Shown: positions 8,801 to 21,131 of the stretch, one piece after another
How the letters are laid out: every line of letters starts with the position of its first letter
Numbering within the stretch: the stretch's first letter is position 1
NCBI GenBank assembly: GCA_958298945.1
Contig: OY282610.1
Coordinates: forward strand, 35,223,667-35,287,666
DNA length: 64,000 nucleotides
Origin: Atherix ibis
Taxonomy: Eukaryota; Arthropoda; Insecta; Diptera; Athericidae
Direction of reading: 5' to 3'
Position numbers and translations under genes: made by a program
Notes under the pieces: model-generated
What the model was told of the DNA's origin: nothing
Database searches by the model: none
The model's input: only the letters and a program-made list of their open reading frames with translations

Positions 8801-11354
8801 AATGAAATCCAATCGTTGATGTTAACAGTGTACAAAATGGCCGCCAACTAATTTAGTTTTCGATGCAACACAAATTTATTTTTAAAACACTTTCACTTAA
8901 TGATTTTTGATAAATAAACATTTTTAACTGAAAATAAATTCTCTTTATTAAAACAAAAACAAATGAAATCCAACCGTTGATATTAACAGTGTACAAAATG
9001 GCCGCCAACTAATTTAGTTTTCGATGCAATACAAATTTACTTTTAAAACACTTTTACTTAATGATTTTTGATAAATAATAATTTTTAACTGAAAATAAAT
9101 TCTCTTTATTAAAACAAAAACAAATGAAATCCAATCGTTGATGTTAACAGTATATAAAATGGCCGCCATCTAATTTAGTTTTTGATGCAACGCAAATTTA
9201 TTTTTAAAACACTTTTTCTTAATGGTTTTTGATAAATAATAATTTTTAACTGAAAATAAATTCTCTTTATTAAAACAAAAACAAATGAAATCAAATCTTT
9301 GATGTTAACAGTATATAAAATGGCTGCAATCTAATTTAGTTTTCGAAGCAACGCAAATTTATTTTTAAAATACTTTCACTTAATGATTTTTGATAAATAA
9401 TAATTTTTAACTGAAAATAAATTCTCTTTATTAAAACAAAAACAAATGAAATCCAATCGTTGATGTTAACAGTATATAAAATGCCCGCCATCTAATTTGG
9501 TTTTCGATGCAACACAAATTTATTTTTAAAACACTTTCACTTAATGATTTTTGATAAATAATAATTTTTAACTGAAAATAAATTTTCTTTCTTAAAACAA
9601 AACAAATGAAATCCAACCGTTGATATTAACAGTGTGCAAAATGGCCGCCAACTAATTTAGTTTTCGATGCAATACAAATTTACTTTTAAAACACTTTTAC
9701 TTAATGTCTTTTGATAAATAATAATTTTTAACTGAAAATAAATTCTCTTTATTTAAACAAGGAGAAATGAAATCCAATCGTTGATGTTAACAGTATATAA
9801 AATGGCCGCCATCTAATTTAGTTTTTGATGCAACGCAAATTTATTTTTAAAATACTTTTACTTAATGATTTTTGATAAATAATAATTTTTAACTGAAAAT
9901 AAATTCTCTTTATTAAAACAAAAACAAATGAAATCCAATCGTTGATGTTAACAGTATATAAAATGGCCGCCATCTAATTTAGTTTTTGATGCAACAAAAA
10001 TTAATTTTTAAAACACTTTCACTTAATGATTTTTAATAAATAATAATTTTTAACTGAAAATAAATTCTCTTTATTAAAACAAAAACAAATGAAATCCAAT
10101 CGTTGATGTTAACAGTATATAAAATGGCCGCCATCTAATTTAGTTTTTGATGCAACGCAAATTTATTTTTAAAACACTTTTACTTAATGATTTTTGATAA
10201 ATAATAATTTTTAACTGAAAATAAATTCTCTTTATTAAAACAAAAACAAATGAAATCAAATCTTTGATGTTAACAGTATATAAAATGGCTGCCATCTAAT
10301 TTAGTTTTCGAAGCAACGCAAATTTATTTTTAAAACACTTTTACTTAATGATTTTTTAAAAATAATAATTTTTAACTGAAAATAAATTCTCTTTATTAAA
10401 ACAAAAACAAATGAAATCCAATCGTTGATGTTAACAGTATATAAAATGGCCGCCATCTAATTTGGTTTTCAATGCAACGCAAATTTATTTTTAAAATACT
10501 TTCACTTAATGATTTTTGATAAATAATAATTTTTAACTGAAAATAAATTCTCTTTATTAAAACAAAAACAAATGAAATCCAATCGTTGATGTTAACAGTA
10601 TATAAAATGGCCGCCATCTAATTTGGTTTTCGATGCAACACAAATTTATTTTTAAAACACTTTCACTTAATGATTTTTGATAAATAATAATTTTTAACTG
10701 AAAATAAATTTTCTTTATTAAAACAAAACAAATGAAATCCAACCGTTGATATTAACAGTGTACAAAATGGCCGCCAACTAATTTAGTTTTCGATGCAATA
10801 CAAATTTACTTTTAAAACACTTTTACTTAATGATTTTTGATAAATAATAATTTTTAACTGAAAATAAATTCTCTTTATTAAAACAAAAACAAATGAAATC
10901 CAATCGTTGATGTTAACAGTATATAAAATGGCCGCCATCTAATTTGGTTTTCGATGCAACGCAAATTTATCTTTAAAATACTTTTACTTAATGATTTTTG
11001 ATAAATAATAATTTTTAACTGAAAATAAATTCTCTTTATTAAAGCAAAAACAAATGAAATCCAACCGTTGATATTAACAGTGTACAAAATGGCCGCCAAC
11101 TAATTTAGTTTTCGATGCAATACAAATTTACTTTTAAAACACTTTTACTTAATGACTTTTGATAAATAATAATTTTTAACTGAAAATAAATTCTCTTTAT
11201 TAAAGCAAAAACAAATGAAATCCAATCGTTGATGTTAACAGTATATAAAATGGCCGCCATCGAATTTGGTTTTCGATGCAACGCAAATTTATTTTTAAAA
11301 TACTTTCACTTAATGATTTTTGATAAATAATAATTTTTAACTGAAAATAAATTA
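5875..11354. repeat. Satellite array, 34 monomers of about 161 bp
   Basis: Using the landmark aaaatggc, successive monomers start at 5930, 6091, 6256, 6417, 6578, 6739, 6899, 7060 and so on to 11250. Spacing is 160-161 bp except for a 165-bp type. Each monomer contains gttaac or a one-base variant, then tacaaaatggccgccaac (type A) or tataaaatggccgccatc (type B), ttcgatgcaa, a T-rich middle, ttttgataaataata and gaaaataaattctctttatt. Types A and B are mixed through the array. Monomers in the last 2.8 kb vary more than those at 6063-8500. The right edge is sharp at about 11354, where the repeat stops mid-unit. Open frames up to 73 codons on the minus strand arise from the repeat and do not look coding. 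Confidence 0.97.
6063..8500. repeat. Higher-order repeat: 969-bp block of six monomers, about 2.5 copies
   Basis: Monomer spacings 165, 161, 161, 161, 160, 161 recur in the same order from 6091 to 7060 and from 7060 to 8029, each time 969 bp. The first three intervals recur again to 8516. Monomer-specific marks recur exactly: cgatgttttcaacacaaa, tttacgtaatga, ccaatcattga, gatgaataat. I saw no difference between copies 1 and 2. The third copy diverges at about 8500. This is typical of unequal exchange within a satellite, or of an assembly duplication. Confidence 0.9.
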
Positions 11355-11961
11355 AAAATATTTTTTTTTCAATACACTAAAATGGAAATATTTCAATTTA
11401 TTATTAAAAGTTAGTGAAAATTCTTTGAAAACATATTTTTAGGAAAATGGATGAAAAAAAACAAACGCATTTTATTTTGTCACCGTCGTTATTTTTGTTT
11501 TTTTTATATATTTCACTATATTTAATCAAATATACATAATTTATATTTATAACTACTAATACATTTGAGGTTTTCATATAATAATTTTTAAGTGAATAAA
11601 TATTATATAATGAGTATTTTCATTTTGTTCTTTATTGTACAATGTGTAAATGTATAAAAAAAGGAACTTAAAATTAGTACTTAAAAGGGGAAAATAATTA
11701 ATGAGAAAAAATTTAAACTTGCAACAATTTATAATGAGAATAATATTTTTTCTTTTTGTATGATTTATAATAAGAAGAAAAAAATGAAAGTATTTACAAA
11801 AAAAAATTCAAACAATTTTCGAGAATATTTTATGAATTTACTGAAAGAGAAAAAGTAAAAGGATTTATGGAAATTTTCTCAAATAAAAAGAAAATTATCT
11901 CTTATTAGGAAAATACTAATTGGATTTTGAAGAAAAATTTTCCATGAAGAAGTGTAAAAGT

Positions 11962-11996
<35 letters not shown>

Positions 11997-12846
11997 TATA
12001 TAAAATATATATGTATATAAAAAAGATTATTATAATATAAAAAAAATAATAATATCAACAATAGTATTTTTTTTTGTGTTTGCGTTTATCTTCTTTTGTC
12101 CAAATCAAAACTTTAACATATAACAAGCCTCGTTAACGAAATCCATTATTTCATGTTCCATTGTACAGTGTTTTTCTTATTTAATATGGTCCTGATTTTC
12201 CTGGTGGTCCGTATTGAGTTGATGGAATTCCTGATAATCAATTTTAAAAATAATTCTTTTATTATTATTGTTTTTTTTATTATTATTGTTTTGGGATGTT
12301 AAAAAACAACTATTTTTGAAAATAATTAATGTTATGAAAATGTCACTAGATGGCAGTATAGACAAACTAACTTATTACACGATATTAACACATAATTTCA
12401 AATGGTTTATTTTAATTTTAATTTTTGTAAATAATTCAATTAGTTTAAGTCAAAATGATCTTTATGGAAAAATTATATTTTATTGACAATATAGTTCCTT
12501 AAGAACTGTCTAGTTTATTATCAAGAAAATCTATTAATTAAATTTTTTTTGATCACTTATAATCAATAGAAAATTATTGAAAAAAAAAATATTTAAAAAT
12601 AAGGTAAAAAAAAAGTTGCTAAGAAAAAGATAACCAAATTAATAACACCTTTGCTAAATAGTCTATTATATAAATTCACAATCTATTTAGTGATGTTGTG
12701 TTAAATCTTACATTAAAAGAAGCGAGAAAAAATATTTCAATTCAAATAAATTTTAAAAATAAAATAAATAATTTCGAAACGAATTAAAACAAATAAAACC
12801 AATCGTAATGTTTATAAAATAGTAAATATTTTTCGATACGTGCTAA
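11355..12846. other. AT-rich stretch without a gene
   Basis: Only homopolymer runs and a (TAA)n microsatellite of about ten units at 11963-11994 are seen. Small open frames here are low-complexity Lys/Ile/Tyr/Asn strings without motifs. Confidence 0.6.
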
Positions 12847-13053
12847 TTGAATTTCACGAAATTTTATGTTTTTTTTTTAAAAAAAAAAGGAAAAAATTCT
12901 CTGTTCAACTTGCACTTTCCGCAAATGCCAATCAAATGTACAAGAAGTGATTTAACCGCAGAGATGACTAAACAAAAATTGAAATTATTTCCGGTATTTA
13001 ATCACAAGTACTACGAGACTAATGCAACAATATTTGCACTTGAAGATGGTTAA
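12847..13053 (+). other. Unassigned short open frame
   Basis: The C-terminal half reads MPIKCTRSDLTAEMTKQKLK and then NHKYYETNATIFALEDG before a stop, less AT-biased than its surroundings. The N-terminal half is a poly-T/poly-A artefact. It may be a decayed piece of a mobile element or an isolated exon; I do not recognise it. Confidence 0.25.
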
Positions 13054-13960
13054 TAGAGTTTTGTTGTAGGAATTTATGGGCGAGGAAGTGCACTATCGCT
13101 TAACTATGTACAATATTGGCGGTTGAACAAGTGTAAATGTTCAAGAAAGATTAGCAAAAGGAAAAAAGATTGGAAAATGATGTCACAATTGCAAAAGAGA
13201 TTTGAAAACATTTCAATTAGCATTTTCCACGATAATCACATGAAAGCTGAAATCTTCTTCTGCTTATTTATATTTTACATGTTGTTTGGTTATGACTCGC
13301 CGTTTATTGATCGAAGATTCCATTTGGACGCAGCTCTAGAATTCGGTACGCGTCTGATCGATTGGCTGGAGGGCATGACATATTTTATATTGCTTCGTTT
13401 CGTTTTAATTTCTTTTATTTTATGCTTTGGTGTTGGTTGAATATGACTTGTTGGATCAGAGGATAACTGATTCGACGGTGGCTAAAGTGAAAGTTTTCGG
13501 GATTTTCAAAGTGGTTGCACACCCGTCAGACTGAACAACAGTTCGATTCCGGCACGAACATCATCAATACTAGCCAACCAACACTGCGGCATGAGAAACT
13601 TTTGCCAATATGATTAACGACATCAGCACTAATGTCAACACCAACCGATCGGTAAGTTTTGTCAAAGAAGAAGAAGGGTCCTCACCGTCGTCTATAGGAT
13701 CCGAGACGACGGAAATCTGTTCAGACTAAATGCCAATGCGGATAATGTACGAAAAGAAGATTTTCTTTTCGTTGGCTTTTTGCCCTTCTTATTTTGGGAT
13801 TATTTCATATTTTTCGTTGTCGACTTTCTCATCTTTTACGGAATTCAAAGAACGTACAGATTCATCTGTACAGCGATAACATTCCAAAAGAAACCACTGA
13901 AAGTTTTTTCTTTTTTTATGGGTCTTTAAATTCAGAATGATTTAGTGGATAACCTAACTT
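13054..13960. other. GC-richer unassigned stretch 3' of the Tweedle gene
   Basis: The base composition rises clearly between about 13300 and 13750. A plus-strand frame at 13123-13440 gives SPFIDRRFHLDAALEFG and TRLIDWLEGMTYFILL. A canonical-looking donor (cgatcg|gtaagt) occurs near 13651. Neither strand gives a recognisable protein. It could hold the Tweedle 3' flank, an undetected exon, or an old transposon. Confidence 0.3.
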
Positions 13961-14115
13961 GTGGTTTGCTTGATGTGCGGCGCTCTTATTCGATCGCGTG
14001 TCGAAATGCTATTATTTTCACTTTCGATTCTACGTGGCTTTCGTTTTCAGATCACGCAAGTGCAGAGACTTATTTTTAAAGAGCTATTCTTAAAGAAAAG
14101 GAATTTCTTTTTCCA

Positions 14116-16035
14116 TTACTCACCTCCGATAGCGTTCGATCCGCCAGATGTTATTGATGAGGATGATGATGCTGAGCTACCACCGCTAATGAATCCACCT
14201 CCAATTGAACTTCCGCCGACTGAGCTGATTCCACCACCACTTATAACACCACCACCGTGTCCACCATGTCCGCCACCGATACCTCCACCATGTCCGCCAC
14301 CGATACCTCCACCACCGATCGATCCGCCACCAATTCCACCACCACCGATGGATCCCCCACCGATCGCACCGCCACCGATTCCTCCACCACCAATTATGGG
14401 TCCTGGTCCAGTTGCTATGCTTCCACCAGCAGATCCACCGCCACTTTGTTTCTGTAAAATAAAATATATCCAAAATTTAAAACGCATTCTCAGTGAATAT
14501 TTGGAATTGTAAAAAAAAAACCGAAAAATTTCAAGATTCCAAAAGTATCCCAAAACAATTTTCATCCCATCTCATAAGGGCTTAAGCTTACCTGTGTCTT
14601 GTATTTGATGAAATAAACCTCTGGTTTGCTTGGTGGAGTTGGTGCAACAGATGGTACAGAAATATCACCAATATCGTCTGGTTTCTTAACAAGAACGTAA
14701 ACGATGGTCTTTTCTTGATTCTGAGCAGCCAGAGAAATCTGTTGTTGACTTATCGATGGTGGTGATGGAGCCTTGATGAAGATGATCTTGTAGTGTTTCT
14801 GAGCAACGCCTAATGAGGTAGGTCTCTGTGGTCGGAGTTCCTCTGGCTCTGGTGGTGGGACATGGACGTAGATGTGCTTCTGAACTAGAGCTGCTCCTTG
14901 ACCGAATCCACCTCCACCTATGTATGTCAGTCATAAATAAGAAAGAAATTCATAATTTTTTTAAATAATAATTTCAATGAAAATTCTAGAGTAGAAATCC
15001 ATAGCATTTTGTCAACCACACTATCATCGGATTCTTGGTAGAACTTTTCTGATATTTTCCAAGAAATGTTGCAAAATGCAAATTATTAATTAATTATTAA
15101 ATACACACCTCCGCCGGAAGCGAATCCGCCACCGCCTCCACCAATAGCGCCACCACCGCCAATTGCACCGCCGCCAGCACCACCACCAACGAAACCGCCA
15201 CCAGCACTACCGCCGAATCCACTGCCACCTCCGAATCCACCACCGCCACCGCTGCCGCCACCGCCAAATCCACTACCACCGCCGAATCCACCGCCGCCGC
15301 CGCCGCCGCCTCCGAATCCACTACCACCGCCGAAATTGCCTCCAAAAGAAGAACTGCTTCCGCCGCTAAAGCTACTGCCAAAAGATGAACTGCTACCGAA
15401 AGAGGACCCTCCTCCACCAATAGCACCTCCACCGAAGGATCCTCCGCCGCCACCTCCACCAATTGGGCCGTTATGGGTGCCGCTAATCAATCCGCCGCCA
15501 CCACCACCTCCTCCTATAAGTCCACCACCGCCGCCGCCGCCACCGTGGCCGCCACCACCACCGCCACCGCCACCACTGAAGGGTGGCCGATAATTGTAAC
15601 CAGCTTCAGGTCCTCCATAGGCAAGTGCTATGACTGAAAGGATCTGCAACACACGTAATTAAAAAAAAAAAAAACAATTAAATTCATTCATTTCCGAATA
15701 GATCCTGTTTAAATCTCAACATTTCCTCAATCATCTTTAATTGGAAACAACAACAAAAAAAAAACTTTTTAACAATTAAAAAAATTTCAAAAAATAAAAA
15801 ACAATTTCTCCAAAAAAAAAAAAATTATAAAAATTCCTTTTAAAATTTTTTCAGAAAAATCCTTTTTTTTTTCTAATAAAATTATTGATTGGTTTTTATT
15901 TTTTTCTTAATAATTTTTTTTGTATTTTTGTTTTTTTTCTATATATATTTTTTTTTTAAATTTGAATTTTGATAATTAATTATGATTTCAAAACTTCTTT
16001 TTATCATTATTTACACTTACTATAAAAACTTTCAT
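14116..16035 (-). CDS. Tweedle-family (DUF243) cuticular protein, four exons
   Basis: Coding exons on the minus strand are 16035-16021, 15643-15109, 14917-14592 and 14451-14116 (stop TAA). Introns are 377, 191 and 140 bp, all GT-AG, in phases 0, 1 and 0, giving 403 residues. Residues 1-16 (MKVFIILSVIALAYGG) are a signal peptide, followed by PEAGYNYRPPFS, the usual Tweedle start. Residues about 28-190 are Gly-rich with short Ser/Phe blocks. Residues 194-292 are the Tweedle domain with its four strand-like blocks: KHIYVHVPPPEPEE, KHYKIIFIKAP, KTIVYVLVKKP and KPEVYFIKYKTQ. Residues 293-403 are a second Gly-rich tail ending SSASSSSSITSGGSNAIGGE. Members of the family are secreted by epidermis, bind chitin and shape larval or pupal cuticle. 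The start codon has a good insect context (gaaaATGA). The tail carries no YLPP-type end, and the stop overlaps a good splice donor, so a further exon is possible. Confidence 0.93.
14118..14123 (-). promoter_or_regulatory. Possible alternative splice donor overlapping the Tweedle stop
   Basis: The last codons read ATC GGA GGT GAG TAA, so GGAG|GTGAGT forms a near-consensus donor at 14123 in the same phase and codon context as the exon 2 donor. If used, it would remove the stop and add a further exon. I found no convincing acceptor or exon downstream. Confidence 0.3.
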
Positions 16036-16670
16036 TTTCGAAATAGGAAATTTCACTAAAACTTCACGACTAGAGAATTCAATTCGGATTTTCGTTTTTA
16101 AATTCCGGTGATCCTTTTTATTTTCTTGTTGATAAAAACACAACTAAAGTTTATCAGTTGAAACTCCTTTTTGATATTCCAAATTGTATTATTTTGGCAA
16201 TTGACAGTAGTAGCCCTTAACTGTACCTAGATTGTAGGTGCAGGCTGTTGATTGAACTATGCAAAATCCATTTTAAGCGAATCTTTAAATACTGTCGAGG
16301 TCCAAAAGCCCCACCAGATGTTCAGTGTGAATCTGCTTCGATGAAATACATAGAAAACCATCAAGAGTACACGTTAAGCGATGTCTTCTGGTATGGCAGA
16401 TTGGTGGTGGGTTGGTGGGCTGACAGGTCGATGGGTCGTCGATAGCTTGCTCGAGGCTTCAATGTATCGGTGGTATACCTGACCCGGCTGGTTAGCTCAT
16501 CTTCAGCATCTTCGGACCCCGGTTGTTGGCGGTGGCTAACCTTGCAGAAAATAACACGTACAGCACGTCCGAATTATGTTCACATGGTACGCGACTTAAC
16601 ACACCAAACACCTCTGCCCAGCTACAGGTATGCACGCAATCATATTGGTTGTTGGTAAGTGTTTTAACAT
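16036..16670. other. Upstream region of the Tweedle gene
   Basis: The 5' UTR should lie just above 16035, but no clear TATA box or arthropod initiator was recognised; an aataaaaagg stretch on the minus strand near 16113-16122 is only a weak TATA-like candidate. From about 16200 to 16660 the DNA is clearly GC-richer than its surroundings and has broken open frames on both strands. It may be a promoter-proximal regulatory island or an old insertion. Confidence 0.3.
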
Positions 16671-19600
16671 ATTCTTTATAATAAATTTTTTCTTTCTTTT
16701 CCATCTTCTGTATCTTGAATATCTTTAAGCATTTCTTTTCACTTTTCTTTTCTACATTATTTCTGGCGTATTTTCTTTTTAAATCGGTTTTGTTTTTTGT
16801 TTTTGCATTTTATTTTTCCTACAGACATTTTCAAATAAAATAACCCCACGGAAAAAAACTTTAGTTTCCCTTTTCAAAGCGAATACCATTTTTGTCTTCT
16901 TTTGAAATCGTCAATACCTTTTGCCAATGGTTCAGTCCCAGACTAATTGTTTCCAGTCAAACTGGATGGATGGAAAAGTTCACCATTTCTTCATCATCAT
17001 CATCATCTCCCTGGATAAGTCTTTATTTGTTTAGTTAACATCTTCACCTTGATCAATCCAGTATCATCATTATTTAGCTTTCAATTATCTTTTTGGATAC
17101 CGTTCTTAGGCCGAATCGTTAAAAGATACACCATCATCACACAAAAAGATAAATAAAAAAAAATTTTAAAAATCCACTGCAACGAATTGGTGAATATCAA
17201 GTAATCATAAAAAAAAAATTTCCTGTTCAATTGGTGAAGATATGAAATTTTTCTCATTTAAATTCTAAATTTCATTTTCTTTACCCCCCTCCTTTCCCCT
17301 CTTTTATTATAATTAAATTTATTTATTTACAATAATATATTTTATAGGAAATATTTACAATAACAAACAAAAACAGGTAGAGAGTAATAAATTCTAAATT
17401 AAAATCAGTAATAAATAAAAAAGGGAAACTTTCAAGACGATTGTTGTGAAAAAGTTGAAAAAACTTAATCCGAAAATAAACTTGATTACTGATTGTTAAT
17501 TAAAAACTATTTATTTATTTAAAACAAAATAGAAATAGGACAATTTATGTTTAAAAAAAATTCCCATCCACTTTACTGTAATCGTTACACAAAAATAATA
17601 CAAAATGTTTGTTAAAAATAATAAAAAAGGAGAGAAAAAACCAAATTGTTAAGAAAAAATTGATCAAAGTTTTTATATCGATTTTAATAAATAAAAATAT
17701 TTTAAGAAAAATTCCGTTTTTTTTTTTAATATAAAAACAAAATTTTACAAAAAAAACATTCTTTGCTTAAAATATTTTGCAAAAAAAATTTTATTAAATA
17801 AGAAGTTATGTTCAAAATTTTTTTATTTAAATTCAGAAATATCAAGTTTTAATGTTTCAAAAAAAAAACCAATACAATAAAAATCTTCAAAATTTCCATT
17901 ATAAATTTAAAAAAAATTCTATTAATAAATTTTAACCCAAAAAAAAACAAGAAAAAAAATATTAACAAAAATAATTATTAAGGATAACTTTTGTTAAAAT
18001 TTCAACTCTTTTTTCTGGGAAATTTAATTTCTGCTTATATAAAGGAATAAATGTTCTTTTCAAATAAAGTTACAAAATGAAATCTTAATTTGTCTTTAAA
18101 TATAAACAAAAAAATGAATTTTAAGTGAAAGTTAATAAAAGAGATTTTAATAAAATATATTTTAAAAAAAAGAAAAATGTTTTATAAAATATTTTGCCAT
18201 AATACGAGTATTATTATTTAATAAGTAGTTATGCTTTATTAAGTAAATATTAAATTTAAAAATTATAAACAAATAAAGAAAAATATAATAGAAAATAAAA
18301 TGCTAAATTCTTGCCAAAAAAAAAAATTCTTTTAATAAGTTTAAGTTAAAAAAAAAATTTTAATTTCTGTTTAAAAATTTTAAATAATTTTTTTTTATAA
18401 AAAAAAACTTACTAGTAAAAATAGAAATAATTAAATTTAATTATAAAACGGAATATTTACTATATTTAAATAAAAATATATATTTTGAAGAAAAAAAACT
18501 AAAATATAAAATTGCTTACCTATTTCGAAATCAAAAATAATTGAAATAAATTTCCTTTATAAAAATTTGAGCAAAAAATAAATAAAAATAAATGAAAATA
18601 TTAAAATCTGAAAAAAAAAATATTAAAATTGTTAAAAATTAAAATAAAAAAAAAACATTTTTATTTAAATCTAAAAACAACATTTTTTCGGTTTATCAAC
18701 CATCATCAAATCTAATAAAATAAATAAAAAAAATATAGAAAACTATAATTTTTAAACAATTTATTAAAAATACAATATTAAATTTTTTTTTTTTTTTAAA
18801 ACGCCTTAAATGTCTATTTTTACAGTTATTTGTTTAAATTTCCAACAACAAAAAGTACACTATTTTGAAGAAGAAAACCCTATTAAGATAATAACTAATG
18901 TTTTAGATTTTTACCTGTTAAAAAAAACATACAATAGTATAACATAAACTTTTACAATTAATTTTCATAGTTTTGCTCAGCTGTTCGTACTTCCTGCTTT
19001 GCATTAAAGTTACAATAAGTACTCTCGTATAATTTCTATTAATTTCACATATAAAATGTGGGTACAATTATTTAATTTTATGGAAAGTCTAAATTAATTA
19101 TTAGTTATATATAAAATGTTTTAATTAAATTCATTAAGCCAACCGTGTGATATTAGCTTTTTTTTTTTTTTTTAACACTAAAGTGTCAAAAAGCAATTAT
19201 GTTTGATGTGTTAAGAAATACAAATTTACATTTTCACATAATTTAATGAAATTTTCCTATTCAATTATAGTTAAAATGAAGAAAAAAAATTACTCATTTA
19301 GTAAAAGATATGAAATACAAATAAAAGTTTATGTTTTATCATTTCAATATCTAAAGTGAAATTTTTAATTATTTTCATTACGAATTCATACCATATATGA
19401 AAAATCTATTCCAGCAATTCATATAAAAATAACATTATCAAAATGGTAATAAATAATAAATAAACTTAAGAGGAAAAAAAACCATTATTTGAAATAGTAA
19501 AAATTTATAAAAATTTCGGTTTGTGGAACATTTAAAATAAATCAAATTTTGGCGACCTTTAGAAAATTGATGAGCACTAATGCCGCTGTGATAATTATTA

Positions 19601-19900
19601 TTTTTTATTCAAAAGGTCTTTACTATAATTTATATACAAACGAATTTAAATTTTTTTTTGTATTTCTTAAGAAAATATAATGTTAAAAAATTTAAAGAAA
19701 AGAAAAACCAACCAGAAAATCTTAACAAATAACGACGTAAGGATACTTATAATATCAAGGCTTTTATATGAGATATTTAGGTAATTATGATTTTTTTTTT
19801 GGCTAAATAATCCTCATTAATAATATTGTATTTTTTTTTGTTATTTTTAAATTCATATTTTAGATATTTTAAAGCAGAAAGGAATAATTTCTTTGGGTGT
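16671..19900. other. Long AT-rich stretch without a gene
   Basis: Over 3 kb of A/T runs with occasional short complex segments. No coding frame, tandem repeat or transposon signature was recognised. Confidence 0.6.
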
Positions 19901-19901
19901 A

Positions 19902-21131
19902 TAACTTAAAAATGCGGGATTTTTGGCAAACTTTGAGTGTTTATTTTGAAAAATTGTTACAATATATTTTATTCAAAGTATTGTCCATCGGAAGCCACTA
20001 CTTTTTCCCATCTTTCTGGCAACATATGGATTCCGCACCAAAAAAAACTGCTCCGGTTTTGAGGCCCAGAATGAATTGAGCCAATTTTTGATGCCCTGTT
20101 CTGAAGTGAAATGGTAGTCGGACGGGGCAAGGTCTGGGCTATAAGGCGGGTGAGGCAAAACTTCCCAGCCACTGTTTTCTAAATAATTTTTAACCGGTCT
20201 TGCAACATGAGGCCGAGCGTTGTCATGATGGAAAATTATGGCTTCGTGTCTGGTCGCATATTCCGGGCGTTTGTCGGCCAATGCTCGCTTCAAACGGATT
20301 AATTGTGTTCGGTAGAGGTCGCCTGTGATCGTCTGGCCCGATTTCAATAGCTCATAATAGATCACACCCTTCTGATCCCACCAAATACAGAGCATTACCT
20401 TTTCGCCATGGATATTTGGCTTTAGCGGTGATTTGGCTGGTTGGCCGGGCTTCACATACGATTTTTTGCGCTTTGGGTTGTCGTAATGAATCCATTTTTC
20501 GTCGCCAGTAATGATTCGATTCAAAAACGACTTCTCTTTCTGCCGTTCAAGCAGCATTTCGGACATGCAAAATCGCCTTTCAACGTCTCTCGGCTTCAAT
20601 TCATATGGGACCCAATTTCCTTGCTTTTGGATGAATCATGCTGCTTTCAAACGTTTTGAAATGGCTGCTTGAGTGACTCCCAATGAGTTTGCAATTTCTT
20701 CTTGAGTTCGACAACAGTCTTCGTCGAGTAATGCCTCCAAATCTTCATCTTCAAACTTTTTTGGCTGACCTGGTCGTTCTTTGTCTTCCGTGTCAAAATC
20801 ACCACTTCTGAACCGCACAAACCATCTCTCGCACGTTAAAATCGATGGAACATATTCAGGATAAGCTTCGGTGAGCAATCGATGTGCTTCAGCTGCACTT
20901 TTTTTCAAATTGAAGAAGTAAATCAACACTTCCCGCAAATGGGACTTTTTTGGTACGAAATTCGACATTTTTGAAGCAAAAAAAAACTGTGTTGTTTACA
21001 CTATTTCGTTTAATGACAAATCGAGAATGAATGACAGATGTTTAACCTCCAAAATGCCATATGAGTTATTATTAACACAAACCATGTGTAAAAGTTATGC
21101 CATCTGTTGTCAATTCCGCATTTTTAAGTTT
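19902..21131 (-). mobile_element. Mariner element, near full length, inactive
   Basis: The left end at 19902 reads taacttaaaaatgcggg and the right end, inverted, aaacttaaaaatgcgga. The repeats are about 18-20 bp with two mismatches, and a TA lies outside each end (19900-19901, 21132-21133). The length is 1230 bp against about 1.3 kb usual for mariner. The transposase runs on the minus strand. No other gene is inside. Confidence 0.85.
19973..20968 (-). pseudogene. Mariner DD34D transposase with one nonsense codon and a 3' frameshift
   Basis: The start ATG at 20968 opens MSNFVPKKSHLREVLIYFFN. The helix-turn-helix part runs to SLGVTQAAISKRLKAA, then TGA at 20638-20636, then FIQKQGNWVPYELKPRDVER in the same frame. 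Other mariners have a Gly or Trp where the TGA is. All three catalytic aspartates are present: ITGDEKWIHYDN, FHHDNARPHVAR and SPDLAPSDYH, with 34 residues between the last two. After SDYH about a dozen codons are missing, and an extra base in a T run near 20040-20047 shifts the end (FFWCGIHMLPERWEKVVASD is in another frame). A copy that died recently. Confidence 0.85.

Noticed and set aside
9431..11099. Minus-strand open frames of 60-73 codons in the satellite (IYFQLKIIIYQKSLSES-type proteins)
   Set aside because: They arise in several monomers by virtue of the repeat, shift frame between monomers and have no start or splice context or domain.
5930..11354. Regular spacing as a CRISPR array
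   Set aside because: The whole 161-bp unit is repeated with no unique spacers, and the sequence is eukaryotic.
13520..13550. cagttcgattccggc as a tRNA B box
   Set aside because: The five-base stem around the T loop does not pair, and no A box or acceptor stem fits upstream.
14186..14512. Trp/Arg-rich and Pro-rich frames over the last Tweedle exon
   Set aside because: Shadows of the Gly-rich tail on other frames and on the plus strand.
15097..15593. Val/Ala-rich, Pro-rich and His/Arg-rich frames over the Gly-rich exon
   Set aside because: Alternative-frame and antisense readings of GGN repeats in Tweedle exon 2.
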